Shown piece after piece: positions 1-7,352 of a DNA stretch of 64,000 nucleotides (the first letter of the stretch is position 1; every line of letters begins with the position of its first letter). The position numbers and the translations under genes were made by a program. The notes beneath the pieces were generated by a model. It had not been told where the DNA came from, did no database searches, and was given only the letters and a program-made list of their open reading frames with translations. Origin of the DNA: Arthrobacter rhizophilus (GTDB taxonomy: Bacteria; Actinomycetota; Actinomycetes; Actinomycetales; Micrococcaceae); the NCBI RefSeq assembly GCF_026241105.1, contig NZ_JAPFFT010000001.1, forward strand, positions 434,001 to 498,000, read 5' to 3'.

Positions 1-1
1 C

Positions 2-112
2 ACGGCCGGAGTTCCGGTTGTCGGATTCACGGAGACACTTCCGGAGGGCAAGGACTACATCGCCTGGATGACGGACAACGTGGGCAACATCGCCGCTGCG
101 CTGAACAAGTAG
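2..112 (+). CDS. Metal (zinc-type) ABC transporter substrate-binding protein, C-terminal end
   Basis: Only the last 36 codons are present; the gene begins left of the window. The visible end contains VPVVGFTETLP and closes with NIAAALNK, which resembles the C-terminal lobe of ZnuA/TroA-like metal-binding lipoproteins, where this region follows the last metal ligand. The gene lies 170 bp before an ABC ATPase and an ABC-3 permease on the same strand, which completes a binding protein-ATPase-permease importer. Zinc is preferred because a Fur-family regulator follows; manganese cannot be excluded. Confidence 0.75.
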   Translation, partial: TAGVPVVGFTETLPEGKDYIAWMTDNVGNIAAALNK

Positions 113-282
113 CGATCATAGGCTAGACAGGAAGCTGACGGGCCCAGCAATCGTCCTAAGATGTACAGGGCGGCTGCGGGGCGTTTGTGTTCCGAACATA
201 GGGTGCTTTCCAAAACAGGGGCATTCCAGGCGCATGCAACAGCAACACAGCTTCGCGAACCCCATGGATCGAGGATTTCTTT

Positions 283-1098
283 TTGACACCGGTAGTGAGC
301 CTTCGCGGCGCGGGTCTCCAGTTTGGCCAGCGGGCCCTCTGGAAGGACCTCGATGTGGACATCAGGGCGGGTGAGTTCTTCGCTGTGCTTGGTCCCAACG
401 GCAGCGGCAAGACCAGTTTCCTCAAAGTCCTCCTCGGCCTGCAGCAACTCCACTCAGGGACGGTGACCGTGGGCGGACACCCCGTTGAACGAGGCAGCCG
501 AAGGATCGGCTATGTCCCGCAGCAGAAGTCCTTTACCCCGGACACACCGCTGCGCGCCCGGGACCTGGTTGCCCTCGGCGTCGACGGCCACCGCTGGGGT
601 TTGCGGATTAACCCCAAGGCTGTCAATGACCGCGTTGACAGTCTTTTGGAACTGGTAGGTGCAAGCGATTACGCCCGCGTTCCAGTTGGCCAATTGTCGG
701 GAGGGGAGCAGCAGAGGCTCCGCGTTGCGCAGGCGTTGGCCACTGAGCCTGAACTCCTGCTCTGTGACGAACCGCTGCTCTCCCTGGATTTGCACCACCA
801 ACGGGCCGTGAGCGCCCTCATTGACCGGCAATGCCACGAACGGAACAGCGCCGTGGTGTTTGTGACCCACGAGATCAACCCGGTCATCGACTACGTAGAC
901 CGTGTCCTCTACCTCGCAGGCGGCAGGTTCAGGGTGGGAACACCCGAAGAGGTCATGACCACAGAGGTTCTCTCCGAGCTGTACAACAGCCATGTGGAGG
1001 TTATCCGCGCGAACGGCCGGATCGTCGTCGTCGGGCTTCCGGACGCCACCACCCACTACCATGATGACGCGCACGCCGGCGTGGAGGAGAGCCACTAA
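283..1098 (+). CDS. Metal ABC transporter ATP-binding protein (ZnuC-like)
   Basis: ATPase of a metal-ion importer, 271 aa, cytoplasmic. Walker A GPNGSGKT is at residues 37-44, the signature LSGGEQQR lies mid-protein, and Walker B LLLCDEP follows, all intact. The C-terminus is histidine-rich (THYHDDAHAGVEESH), which could bind zinc. The start is a TTG at 283, chosen because a GAGG ribosome-binding sequence ends 8 bases upstream and no better ATG or GTG precedes the first beta strand. The stop codon abuts the ATG of the permease, so the two are translationally coupled. Substrate assignment to zinc is inferred from the neighbouring Fur-family gene. Confidence 0.88.
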   Translation: MTPVVSLRGAGLQFGQRALWKDLDVDIRAGEFFAVLGPNGSGKTSFLKVLLGLQQLHSGTVTVGGHPVERGSRRIGYVPQQKSFTPDTPLRARDLVALGVDGHRWGLRINPKAVNDRVDSLLELVGASDYARVPVGQLSGGEQQRLRVAQALATEPELLLCDEPLLSLDLHHQRAVSALIDRQCHERNSAVVFVTHEINPVIDYVDRVLYLAGGRFRVGTPEEVMTTEVLSELYNSHVEVIRANGRIVVVGLPDATTHYHDDAHAGVEESH

Positions 1099-2016
1099 AT
1101 GGACTTTGGCAGCATCCTGCACACCATCTTCAACTTTGAAAACTACGGCGAACTGCTGGCGTTGGTGCAGAATTCCATCTGGGCTGGTGCCGTCCTAGGC
1201 TTGCTCGGCGGGCTCGTGGGCACTTTCGTGATGAAACGGGACCTCGCTTTCGCCGTGCACGGCATTTCGGAATTGTCCTTCGCCGGGGCCTCATTCGCGT
1301 TGCTCATCGGAACGGACATCATTCTTGGCTCGCTGGCGGGTTCTGTTGCGGCCGCACTGCTGCTGGGACTCATGGGCGTCCGGGCACGGGACAAGAACTC
1401 GATCATTGGCGTCATCATGCCGTTCGGACTGGGCCTTGGCATTTTGTTCCTGGCCCTTTACCAAGGCCGGGCTGCCAACAAGTTCGGACTCCTGACCGGC
1501 CAGATCGTCTCGGTGGACACCGTGCAGCTCCAGGTTCTGGCAGGCACGGCCGTGGTGGTCATGATCGCGCTCACCGCAATGTGGCGTCCGCTGAGTTTCG
1601 CTAGCGTTGATCCCGAGATGGCGGAAGCCAGGGGAGTGCCCGTCCGCGGGTTGGCGATTTCCTTCATGGTGTTGCTCGGCGTCAGCGTTGCACTGTCCAT
1701 CCAGATAGTCGGCGCATTGCTGGTACTGGCCCTGCTGATCACTCCCGCGGCAGCTGCCCTGCGGGTGACCACTTCGCCGCGGCTTGTGGTCCTGTTGAGC
1801 GTGCTCTTTGCCATCACAGCCACGGTGGGCGGAATCCTCCTGGCGCTCGGCAGCAGGATTCCCATCAGCCCGTACGTCACCACATTGTCGTTCCTGATCT
1901 ACGTGGTGTGCCGGATCATCGGCAACGTACGCGCCAAACGGGGGATCAACGGCCGGGTAGTCCGTCCGCACGCTGTCATGGACCGAGCAGCCGAGGACCG
2001 CGCGGTGGCTGGCTAG
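1099..2016 (+). CDS. Metal ABC transporter permease (ABC-3 family, ZnuB-like)
   Basis: Inner-membrane subunit of the importer, 305 aa, with about eight hydrophobic helices and the family pattern around HGISELSFAGASFALLIG (residues 54-71) and LVLALLITPAAAALR. It starts directly after the ATPase stop. The C-terminal 30 residues are a charged cytoplasmic tail. Its TAG stop lies inside a 17-bp tandem duplication whose second copy carries the stop of the convergent Fur-family gene. Together with the upstream ATPase and binding protein it forms a complete zinc or manganese uptake system. Confidence 0.88.
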   Translation: MDFGSILHTIFNFENYGELLALVQNSIWAGAVLGLLGGLVGTFVMKRDLAFAVHGISELSFAGASFALLIGTDIILGSLAGSVAAALLLGLMGVRARDKNSIIGVIMPFGLGLGILFLALYQGRAANKFGLLTGQIVSVDTVQLQVLAGTAVVVMIALTAMWRPLSFASVDPEMAEARGVPVRGLAISFMVLLGVSVALSIQIVGALLVLALLITPAAAALRVTTSPRLVVLLSVLFAITATVGGILLALGSRIPISPYVTTLSFLIYVVCRIIGNVRAKRGINGRVVRPHAVMDRAAEDRAVAG

Positions 2017-2034
2017 ACGCGGTGGCTGGCTAGA
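2001..2034. repeat. 17-bp perfect tandem duplication over two convergent stop codons
   Basis: The unit CGCGGTGGCTGGCTAGA occurs twice, at 2001-2017 and 2018-2034, with no mismatch. The first copy contains the TAG stop of the permease (2014-2016); the second contains the reverse-strand TAG of the Fur-family gene (2030-2032). It looks like a recent slippage duplication. Confidence 0.9.
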
Positions 2035-2524
2035 GCAGTCCGGCGGCCTTCTTGGCCGTGCACTCGAGGCAGAGTCCGAAAATCTCTACGGTGTGGGCCA
2101 CTTCGGTGTAGCCGTTCTCGGCTGCCACCCGGGCCGCCCATGTCTCGACGGCCGGTGCCTCCACCTCGACGGCCTTGCCGCAATTGCGGCATAGCAAGTG
2201 ATGGTGGTGACCCGTTACGGCGCAGCGGCGGTAGACGGCTTCACCGTCGGCATTGCGAAGGACATCTATGAGGCCATCGTCGGCTAGGGACTGCAGAATG
2301 CGGTAAGCCGTGGCCAAGGACACAGAGACGCCCTGGTTCTGGAGCAACCTGTACAGTTCCTGGGTGCTCACGAAATCGTCCAGTTCGTCCAGGGCGGCAC
2401 TGACAGCCAGGCGCTGCTTGGTGACGCGCTGCTCCCTGACAGCGGGATCCTTCGCAGCCGGGAGCGGCTGGGCTGCGGGCCCGGACGTGGCGGCATTCGC
2501 GCCGTGTGACATTCGTGAACTCAT
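2030..2524 (-). CDS. zur: Fur-family metalloregulator, probably Zur
   Basis: A 164-aa transcription repressor of the Fur family. An N-terminal winged helix (VTKQRLAVSAALDEL, then LATAYRILQSLADDGLIDVL) is followed by the metal-binding dimerisation domain with HHHHLLCRNCGKAVEV and a second pair CLEC; these two CxxC pairs form the structural zinc site known in the family. The gene is convergent with a metal ABC importer, which supports zinc-responsive control of uptake. ATG at 2524 is taken as start; an in-frame ATG at 2512 is equally possible because neither has a strong ribosome-binding site. No consensus Zur operator was found in the visible sequence. Confidence 0.85.
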   Translation of the reverse strand: MSSRMSHGANAATSGPAAQPLPAAKDPAVREQRVTKQRLAVSAALDELDDFVSTQELYRLLQNQGVSVSLATAYRILQSLADDGLIDVLRNADGEAVYRRCAVTGHHHHLLCRNCGKAVEVEAPAVETWAARVAAENGYTEVAHTVEIFGLCLECTAKKAAGLL

Positions 2525-2623
2525 TTCGATGTGGATGTTCGCAAACACCAAGGTTACCAGCCGGCCACCCGTGGACACCGGTCCTTGGGCGCCGGCTCGT
2601 GGACACCGCCGGAGGCCCGCCCC

Positions 2624-2629
2624 TAGGCT
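2624..2629 (+). promoter_or_regulatory. -10 box TAGGCT, leaderless start of the MBL-fold hydrolase
   Basis: TAGGCT ends exactly 6 nt before the ATG at 2636, which would place transcription initiation on the A of the start codon. No Shine-Dalgarno sequence is present. Confidence 0.6.
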
Positions 2630-2635
2630 GGCAGC

Positions 2636-3292
2636 ATGAAGCTCACCAAGTTCACCCACGCTTGTGTCCGCCTGCAAAAGGACAGCCAGGTCCTCGTGAT
2701 TGACCCGGGCACCTTCTCCGAGTCCGAGGAAGCCCTTGCCGGGGCCCACGCGGTGCTGATCACCCACGAGCACGCTGACCATGTGGACGCCGACGCAGTG
2801 GTCGAGGCGCTCAAGGGAAACCCCGGACTGCAGGTGCATGCACCTGCAGGTGTCGCCTCCCAGCTCGCTGTCAAAGCGGGCGACGACGGCGGCCGGGTGC
2901 ACGCCGTCGAACCCGGCTCCTCCTTCGAAGCCGGTGGCTTCGCGATACGCTCCTTCGGAGGGCAGCATGCCCTCATCCACCCGCAGATTCCCGTGGTGGC
3001 CAACATCGGCTACCTCGTGGACGAAAACGTCTTCCACCCAGGCGACTCGTTCGTTGTCCCTGATGGCATTGACGTCAAGACGCTCCTGGTGCCGATTCAC
3101 GCACCGTGGTCAAAGGTGGGCGAAGTGGTGGACTTCGTGATCTCCGTCCGGGCACCCAAGGCCTACCCGGTCCACGATGGCCTGCTCAACGAACTGGGAC
3201 GCGGGTTGGTTGAAGCCCATGTGACCCGGATCGGCGCGAAGTACGGCACCAGCTACGCCAGGCTGTCCCCGCGGGAGTCTGTGGAGGTCTAG
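2636..3292 (+). CDS. MBL-fold metal-dependent hydrolase (UlaG-like)
   Basis: Metallo-beta-lactamase-fold hydrolase of 218 aa. The metal motif HEHADH sits at residues 44-49 (HxHxDH), followed by later histidines GGQHAL and HPGDSF that complete a binuclear site. Short UlaG-like family members like this act on unidentified small substrates, so the reaction is unknown. The gene is monocistronic, divergent from the Fur-family gene and convergent with the cysteine desulfhydrase gene. Start ATG is supported by a leaderless -10 box. Confidence 0.82.
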   Translation: MKLTKFTHACVRLQKDSQVLVIDPGTFSESEEALAGAHAVLITHEHADHVDADAVVEALKGNPGLQVHAPAGVASQLAVKAGDDGGRVHAVEPGSSFEAGGFAIRSFGGQHALIHPQIPVVANIGYLVDENVFHPGDSFVVPDGIDVKTLLVPIHAPWSKVGEVVDFVISVRAPKAYPVHDGLLNELGRGLVEAHVTRIGAKYGTSYARLSPRESVEV

Positions 3293-3314
3293 CCAGGTCC
3301 GCTGGCCGCGCCGT

Positions 3315-4403
3315 CTACATAGTGCTTGGCCACGTGCCCGTCTCGAAGAAGTCGATCAGGATTGCCTCGTACGGCGCGGGATCCAGGCCGCGCTCGGCGA
3401 TCCAGGCCGGGTTGTAATAGCTTCCCGCGTAGCGATCGCCGGCGTCGCACATGAGGGACACAATGCTGCCGCGCTTCCCCTGGGCCACCATGTCGGCAAT
3501 CAATTGGCAGACGCCCCAAAGGTTGGTTCCGGTGGATGGCCCCGCATGAAGCCCGGCAAGCCGCTGCAGTTGCCGCATGGCCGCCACAGAAGCTGCGTCG
3601 GGAACCTGGATCATGGAGTCGATGACGGCCGGGACGAAGCTGGGCTCCATCCGGGGCCGCCCAATGCCTTCGATGCGGGACGGCATCCCCGTGGAATAGT
3701 CCGAAACGCCGTCGCGCCAACCCGGATAGAACGCTGAGTTCTCCGGATCGACAACGGCCAGCCGGGTGGAGTGGCAGTGGTACCGCAGGTACCGGCCGAT
3801 GGTGGCACTGGTTCCCCCTGTGCCCGCGCCCACCACGATCCACTCGGGTACGGGGTGCTCTTCGAGGGCGAGTTGCTCAAAGATCGACTCGGCGATGTTG
3901 TTGTTCCCCCGCCAGTCGGTGGCGCGCTCGGCGAAGGTGAATTGGTCCATGTAGTAACCGCCGGACGTTCGGGCAACGTCCTCGGCTACCGCATAGACCT
4001 CGGAAGCATGGTCCACCAGCAGGCAGGCGCCACCGAACTCTTCGATGAGCGCGATCTTTTCCGGGCTGGTGGTCCGGGTCATCACGGCGATGAACGGAAG
4101 CCCGATCAGCCTGGCGAAGTATGCCTCCGATACCGCTGTGCTGCCGCTCGAAGCCTCGACGATGGTGGTCCCGTCGGTGATCCAGCCGTTGACCAGGCCG
4201 TAGAGGAAGAGCGACCGGGCTAAACGATGCTTGAGGCTGCCGGAACGGTGCGTGGACTCGTCCTTGAGGTAGAGCTGGACGCCCCAGTGTTCGGGGAGTG
4301 GCACCGCGTAGAGGTGCGTGTCCGCCGAGCGGTTGTTCTCGGCCTCGATGCGGCGGATTGCCTCGCTGGCCCATGCCCGGTCCTGATTGCGTAGAGTGCT
4401 CAC
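3315..4403 (-). CDS. cds1: PLP-dependent cysteine synthase-family protein, Cds1-like L-cysteine desulfhydrase
   Basis: Fold-type II PLP enzyme, 362 aa. The Schiff-base lysine is K58 in SGSLKHR; the substrate loop [14 protein letters not shown] and the phosphate-binding loop [14 protein letters not shown] are intact. The overall pattern matches the actinobacterial Cds1 group (M. tuberculosis Rv3684), which releases sulfide, ammonia and pyruvate from L-cysteine, rather than CysK or CBS. A divergent rhodanese 93 bp away fits a sulfur-handling role. GTG at 4403 is the start, 6 nt downstream of a TAGGCT -10 box. Substrate is inferred from family resemblance only. Confidence 0.8.
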   Translation of the reverse strand: MSTLRNQDRAWASEAIRRIEAENNRSADTHLYAVPLPEHWGVQLYLKDESTHRSGSLKHRLARSLFLYGLVNGWITDGTTIVEASSGSTAVSEAYFARLIGLPFIAVMTRTTSPEKIALIEEFGGACLLVDHASEVYAVAEDVARTSGGYYMDQFTFAERATDWRGNNNIAESIFEQLALEEHPVPEWIVVGAGTGGTSATIGRYLRYHCHSTRLAVVDPENSAFYPGWRDGVSDYSTGMPSRIEGIGRPRMEPSFVPAVIDSMIQVPDAASVAAMRQLQRLAGLHAGPSTGTNLWGVCQLIADMVAQGKRGSIVSLMCDAGDRYAGSYYNPAWIAERGLDPAPYEAILIDFFETGTWPSTM

Positions 4404-4409
4404 CGATCC

Positions 4410-4415
4410 AGCCTA
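4410..4415 (-). promoter_or_regulatory. -10 box TAGGCT, leaderless start of the Cds1-like gene
   Basis: On the minus strand TAGGCT lies exactly 6 nt upstream of the GTG start at 4403; no ribosome-binding sequence intervenes. Confidence 0.6.
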
Positions 4416-4496
4416 CCGGCGGTGCCTGCCGCGCAAGGATAGGCTGGTGACCGGTTGGCAGCTGATAGGTAGTCGCTGCAAAACGAAGGAGATTTG

Positions 4497-5351
4497 ATGG
4501 CCACCCTCATTGACGTAGCCGCGCTCAAGGACCGCATGGACGCGGGCAAACGGACGGTATTGCTCGATGTCCGCTGGGTGCTGGGCGATCCGCACGGCCA
4601 CTCGCATTTCCGCCAGGCCCACATCCCCGGCGCAGTCTACGTGGACTTGCACAATGAGCTCGCGGATCCCTCCGCCGAGGGCCAGGGTAGGCACCCGTTG
4701 CCGCGCACCGCTGCGCTGCAGCAAAGCGCCCGTGCTTGGGGCATCAACGACGGCGACACCGTGGTTGCGTATGACGACAGCGGCAGCACCGCGGCGGCGC
4801 GATCATGGTGGCTGCTCCGGGACGCCGGTTTCCATTCCGTGTTCCTGCTCGACGGCGGATTGGGCGCCTGGCGCGCGGCCGGCTACCCGTTGGCCCAGGA
4901 TGAGCAACCACCGGTCCCCGGCGACGTCGTTCTTGGACACGGCCACATGGAAGCGATCAGCATGGAGGAAGCGGCAGACTGGCACAATCGCGGAATCCTT
5001 CTCGATGCCCGCGCGGGAGAACGCTACCGCGGTGAAATCGAACCTATTGATCCCCGCGCCGGACACATCCCCGGCGCGTTGAGCGCCCCCACCGCCGGAA
5101 ACCTCGGCACGGACGGCACATTTCTCCGTGCAGCCGAGCTCCGCTATAGATTTGCTGCCCTGGGCATCGACGATGGCAGCAAAGTGGCTGTCTACTGCGG
5201 TTCAGGTGTGACTGCAGCCCATGAAATCGCCGCCCTTGAAATTGCCGGATTCAAGGCCGCGCTGTTCCCGGGGTCCTTTTCGCAGTGGTCCTCGTTTGAC
5301 TCCAACCGGGTGGTGACGGGTGCCGAGCCCCTGGGCGCGCCCGGCCGGTGA
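4497..5351 (+). CDS. sseA: Thiosulfate/3-mercaptopyruvate sulfurtransferase (two-domain rhodanese)
   Basis: A 284-aa cytoplasmic sulfurtransferase with two rhodanese domains. The N-terminal domain (about 1-120) lacks a catalytic cysteine; the C-terminal one carries YCGSGVTA with catalytic Cys234. CGSGVT is typical of mercaptopyruvate sulfurtransferases, whereas CRKGVT marks thiosulfate enzymes. ATG 4497 is preferred over the TTG immediately before it because GAAGGAG ends 6 nt upstream. It is divergent from the Cds1-like gene, so both may handle sulfane sulfur or sulfide derived from cysteine. Confidence 0.87.
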   Translation: MATLIDVAALKDRMDAGKRTVLLDVRWVLGDPHGHSHFRQAHIPGAVYVDLHNELADPSAEGQGRHPLPRTAALQQSARAWGINDGDTVVAYDDSGSTAAARSWWLLRDAGFHSVFLLDGGLGAWRAAGYPLAQDEQPPVPGDVVLGHGHMEAISMEEAADWHNRGILLDARAGERYRGEIEPIDPRAGHIPGALSAPTAGNLGTDGTFLRAAELRYRFAALGIDDGSKVAVYCGSGVTAAHEIAALEIAGFKAALFPGSFSQWSSFDSNRVVTGAEPLGAPGR

Positions 5352-5419
5352 AATTTGCTTCGGTCAATGACGCCGGAGGACCTGGCGGCACTGGGTGGCA
5401 ATAATTCAGTTCGCAGGGG

Positions 5420-5425
5420 TAGCGT
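5420..5425 (+). promoter_or_regulatory. -10 box TAGCGT, leaderless start of the alcohol dehydrogenase gene
   Basis: TAGCGT is followed by 6 nt and then the ATG at 5432. This favours the long N-terminus over the downstream GTG at 5480. Confidence 0.5.
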
Positions 5426-5431
5426 CGAGGC

Positions 5432-6625
5432 ATGACTCCCGGACGCCCCGTTCCCCCGCCCCTCGGCAAACCGCTCGTCGTGAGTGACGAGACAGCGTTC
5501 GCCGCGCCCGCCACCCCATCAAACCCCGTGGCCGCGCCTATCGCGTCGCCAACTCTCGCGGCAGCCTACGGTGCGACTTCTGCGGTGAGCGGTCTTGTCC
5601 CCCTGACTGTGGCCCGCCGCGCACCCAAGGAAGACGACGTCGAGATCGAGATCGATTTCTGCGGCCTGTGCCACTCAGATGTCCACGCGACACGGGGCGA
5701 ATGGGGGGCCCAAAGCTATCCGCTGGTTCCAGGCCACGAAATCGTGGGCCGGGTCCGCAGCGTGGGCTCGGCCGTTGACGACTTCGCGGCCGGTGACCTG
5801 GTGGGCGTCGGCTGCTTGGTGGACTCCTGCCGGGAGTGCGACAGTTGCCTCGAAGGCCTTGAACAGTATTGCGAACGCGGAAACGTGGGAACCTACGGCG
5901 TGAGGGACGGCCGGAACGGCGACGCCATCACCCAGGGCGGTTACTCAACTTCGGTGGTGGTTGACCGCCGCTTCGTGCTGCGCGTGCCCGAGGGCCTTGA
6001 CCCTGCCGCGGTGGCGCCATTGCTGTGTGCGGGCATCACTACCTACTCGCCGCTGCGTTACTTCGACGTCGAGGAAGGGGACGTGGTGGGCGTCGTCGGA
6101 CTCGGCGGATTGGGCCACATGGCCGTCAAGATCGCCAAGGCGATGGGCGCGCAGGTGGTGGTCTTCACCTCCTCGGATGCCAAGGTTGAGGCGGCAATCG
6201 AGCTTGGTGCGGACGACGTGATCCTCTCAAAGGACCCCGAAGCCATGGCGGGCGCCAACCGCACTATTGACGTGATTATCGACACCGTTGCGGCGCCCCA
6301 TGACCTGAACCCGTACTTCCGCACCCTGCGGCTGAACGGCGCACTCTTCCAATTGGGACTGCCTTCCACAGACATGCCTCCGCTCAGTCCCGGCGCGCTG
6401 ATCCGACGCCGGCTCTCCTACGCGGGCTCGCTGATCGGCGGGATTGCCGAGACCCAGGAAATGCTGGATTTCTGTGCCGAGCACGGCCTGGTCAGCGATG
6501 TCGAAGTCGTCACCGCTCGGCAACTCAATGAGGCCTTCGATCGCATGGTTGCCGGCGACGTAAAATACCGTTTCGTCCTGGACACCAAGACCCTTCAGCC
6601 CCCTTCGGAAGAGGCAGACGTATGA
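5432..6625 (+). CDS. Zinc-dependent NAD(P) alcohol dehydrogenase (YahK/cinnamyl alcohol dehydrogenase type)
   Basis: Medium-chain dehydrogenase of 397 aa. The catalytic zinc ligands are Cys77 (FCGLCHSD) and the GHE motif at 101-103; the structural zinc cysteines follow in the segment with SCRECDSC. The nucleotide-binding glycine motif is GVVGLGGLGHMAVK. The first 40 residues are proline- and alanine-rich and not part of the fold, giving a longer N-terminus than usual for YahK relatives; an in-frame GTG at 5480 is the alternative start. It overlaps the HIT gene by an ATGA junction, so the two are co-transcribed. Substrate is unknown, probably an aldehyde. Confidence 0.85.
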   Translation: MTPGRPVPPPLGKPLVVSDETAFAAPATPSNPVAAPIASPTLAAAYGATSAVSGLVPLTVARRAPKEDDVEIEIDFCGLCHSDVHATRGEWGAQSYPLVPGHEIVGRVRSVGSAVDDFAAGDLVGVGCLVDSCRECDSCLEGLEQYCERGNVGTYGVRDGRNGDAITQGGYSTSVVVDRRFVLRVPEGLDPAAVAPLLCAGITTYSPLRYFDVEEGDVVGVVGLGGLGHMAVKIAKAMGAQVVVFTSSDAKVEAAIELGADDVILSKDPEAMAGANRTIDVIIDTVAAPHDLNPYFRTLRLNGALFQLGLPSTDMPPLSPGALIRRRLSYAGSLIGGIAETQEMLDFCAEHGLVSDVEVVTARQLNEAFDRMVAGDVKYRFVLDTKTLQPPSEEADV

Positions 6626-7050
6626 GCACCCTGTTTACAAAGATCATCAACGGCGAGATTCCCGGACGTTTTGTCTGGAAGGACGACCACGTCGTGGCTT
6701 TCCTGACCATCGCCCCCATCACCCAGGGCCACACTTTGGTGGTCCCTCGAGACGAGGTTGATTCCTGGACCGACGCTTCGCCGGAATTGTTGGGCAAGGT
6801 CATGGATGTGGCCCAGAAGATCGGCAAAGTGCAGGAGGATGTGTTCGCGGCCAAACGCATCGGAGTTCTCGTGGAGGGTTTTGAGATCGAGCACCTGCAC
6901 GTCCACGTGTGGCCGGCCTACTCCATGGCCGATTTCGAGGTCCACAACGTTGACCGTCACCCGGATCCCACAACCATGGACACGAGCGGGGTCAAGCTTC
7001 GTGCCGGCCTCCGCGCAGCCGGGCACGGAGAGTTCGTTCCGGCGGACTGA
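6622..7050 (+). CDS. HIT-family nucleotide hydrolase/transferase
   Basis: A 142-aa histidine-triad protein with the active-site motif HLHVHVWP (His91, His93, His95). Members hydrolyse nucleoside phosphoramidates or related nucleotide conjugates; the third residue group after the triad (WP instead of HxH) places it in the looser actinobacterial HIT group. The N-terminal TLFTKIINGEIPGRFVWKDD is typical of the family. Its ATG overlaps the dehydrogenase stop by 4 bp (ATGA). Confidence 0.88.
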   Translation: MSTLFTKIINGEIPGRFVWKDDHVVAFLTIAPITQGHTLVVPRDEVDSWTDASPELLGKVMDVAQKIGKVQEDVFAAKRIGVLVEGFEIEHLHVHVWPAYSMADFEVHNVDRHPDPTTMDTSGVKLRAGLRAAGHGEFVPAD

Positions 7051-7075
7051 GGTTGGGCGCCGCGGAACTCTCCCA

Positions 7076-7327
7076 GACGCTCGCTCACCTTTGGCGCCTT
7101 TTCCCGATCCTCCTGCGGATATAGGCTGCTTTCGGGCGACGCTCGCTCACCTTTGTTGGAGAAACCCGAAACCCTCCTGCACAAGATGTGAACTGCTCCC
7201 CGGAGGTTGGACTGAGAAATTCAGTTCCGATTTTCCGGGGATCAGTTCTATGAACTGCAGGAGGGTTTCGGTTTTGACCCTTATAAGTGCAAGAGGGATG
7301 AAAGAATGGCCGTGATATGTGAGCGAG
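7076..7327. repeat. Nested direct and inverted repeat block between HIT and hrpA genes
   Basis: This fills the 300-bp gap at 7051-7352, which has no convincing gene. GACGCTCGCTCACCTTTG occurs twice in direct orientation (7076-7093, 7138-7155). From 7142 to 7327 the sequence folds back on itself: CTCGCTCAC 7142-7150 with GTGAGCGAG 7319-7327; CCGAAACCCTCCTGCA 7166-7181 with its perfect complement 7256-7271; GAACTG-TCCCCGG near 7190 with CCGGGGATCAGTTC near 7236; and an inner GGACTGA/TCAGTTCC. The motif CCTCCTGC appears three times. It could be a non-autonomous palindromic element, a structured RNA or a bidirectional terminator. Confidence 0.7.
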
Positions 7328-7352
7328 GATCGGTATCCTCCCGGCGCCTCGG

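Noticed and set aside
2525-3100. Extended reading of the Fur-family protein to 356 residues
   Set aside because: The extra part is antisense to the MBL hydrolase and is not part of the Fur fold.
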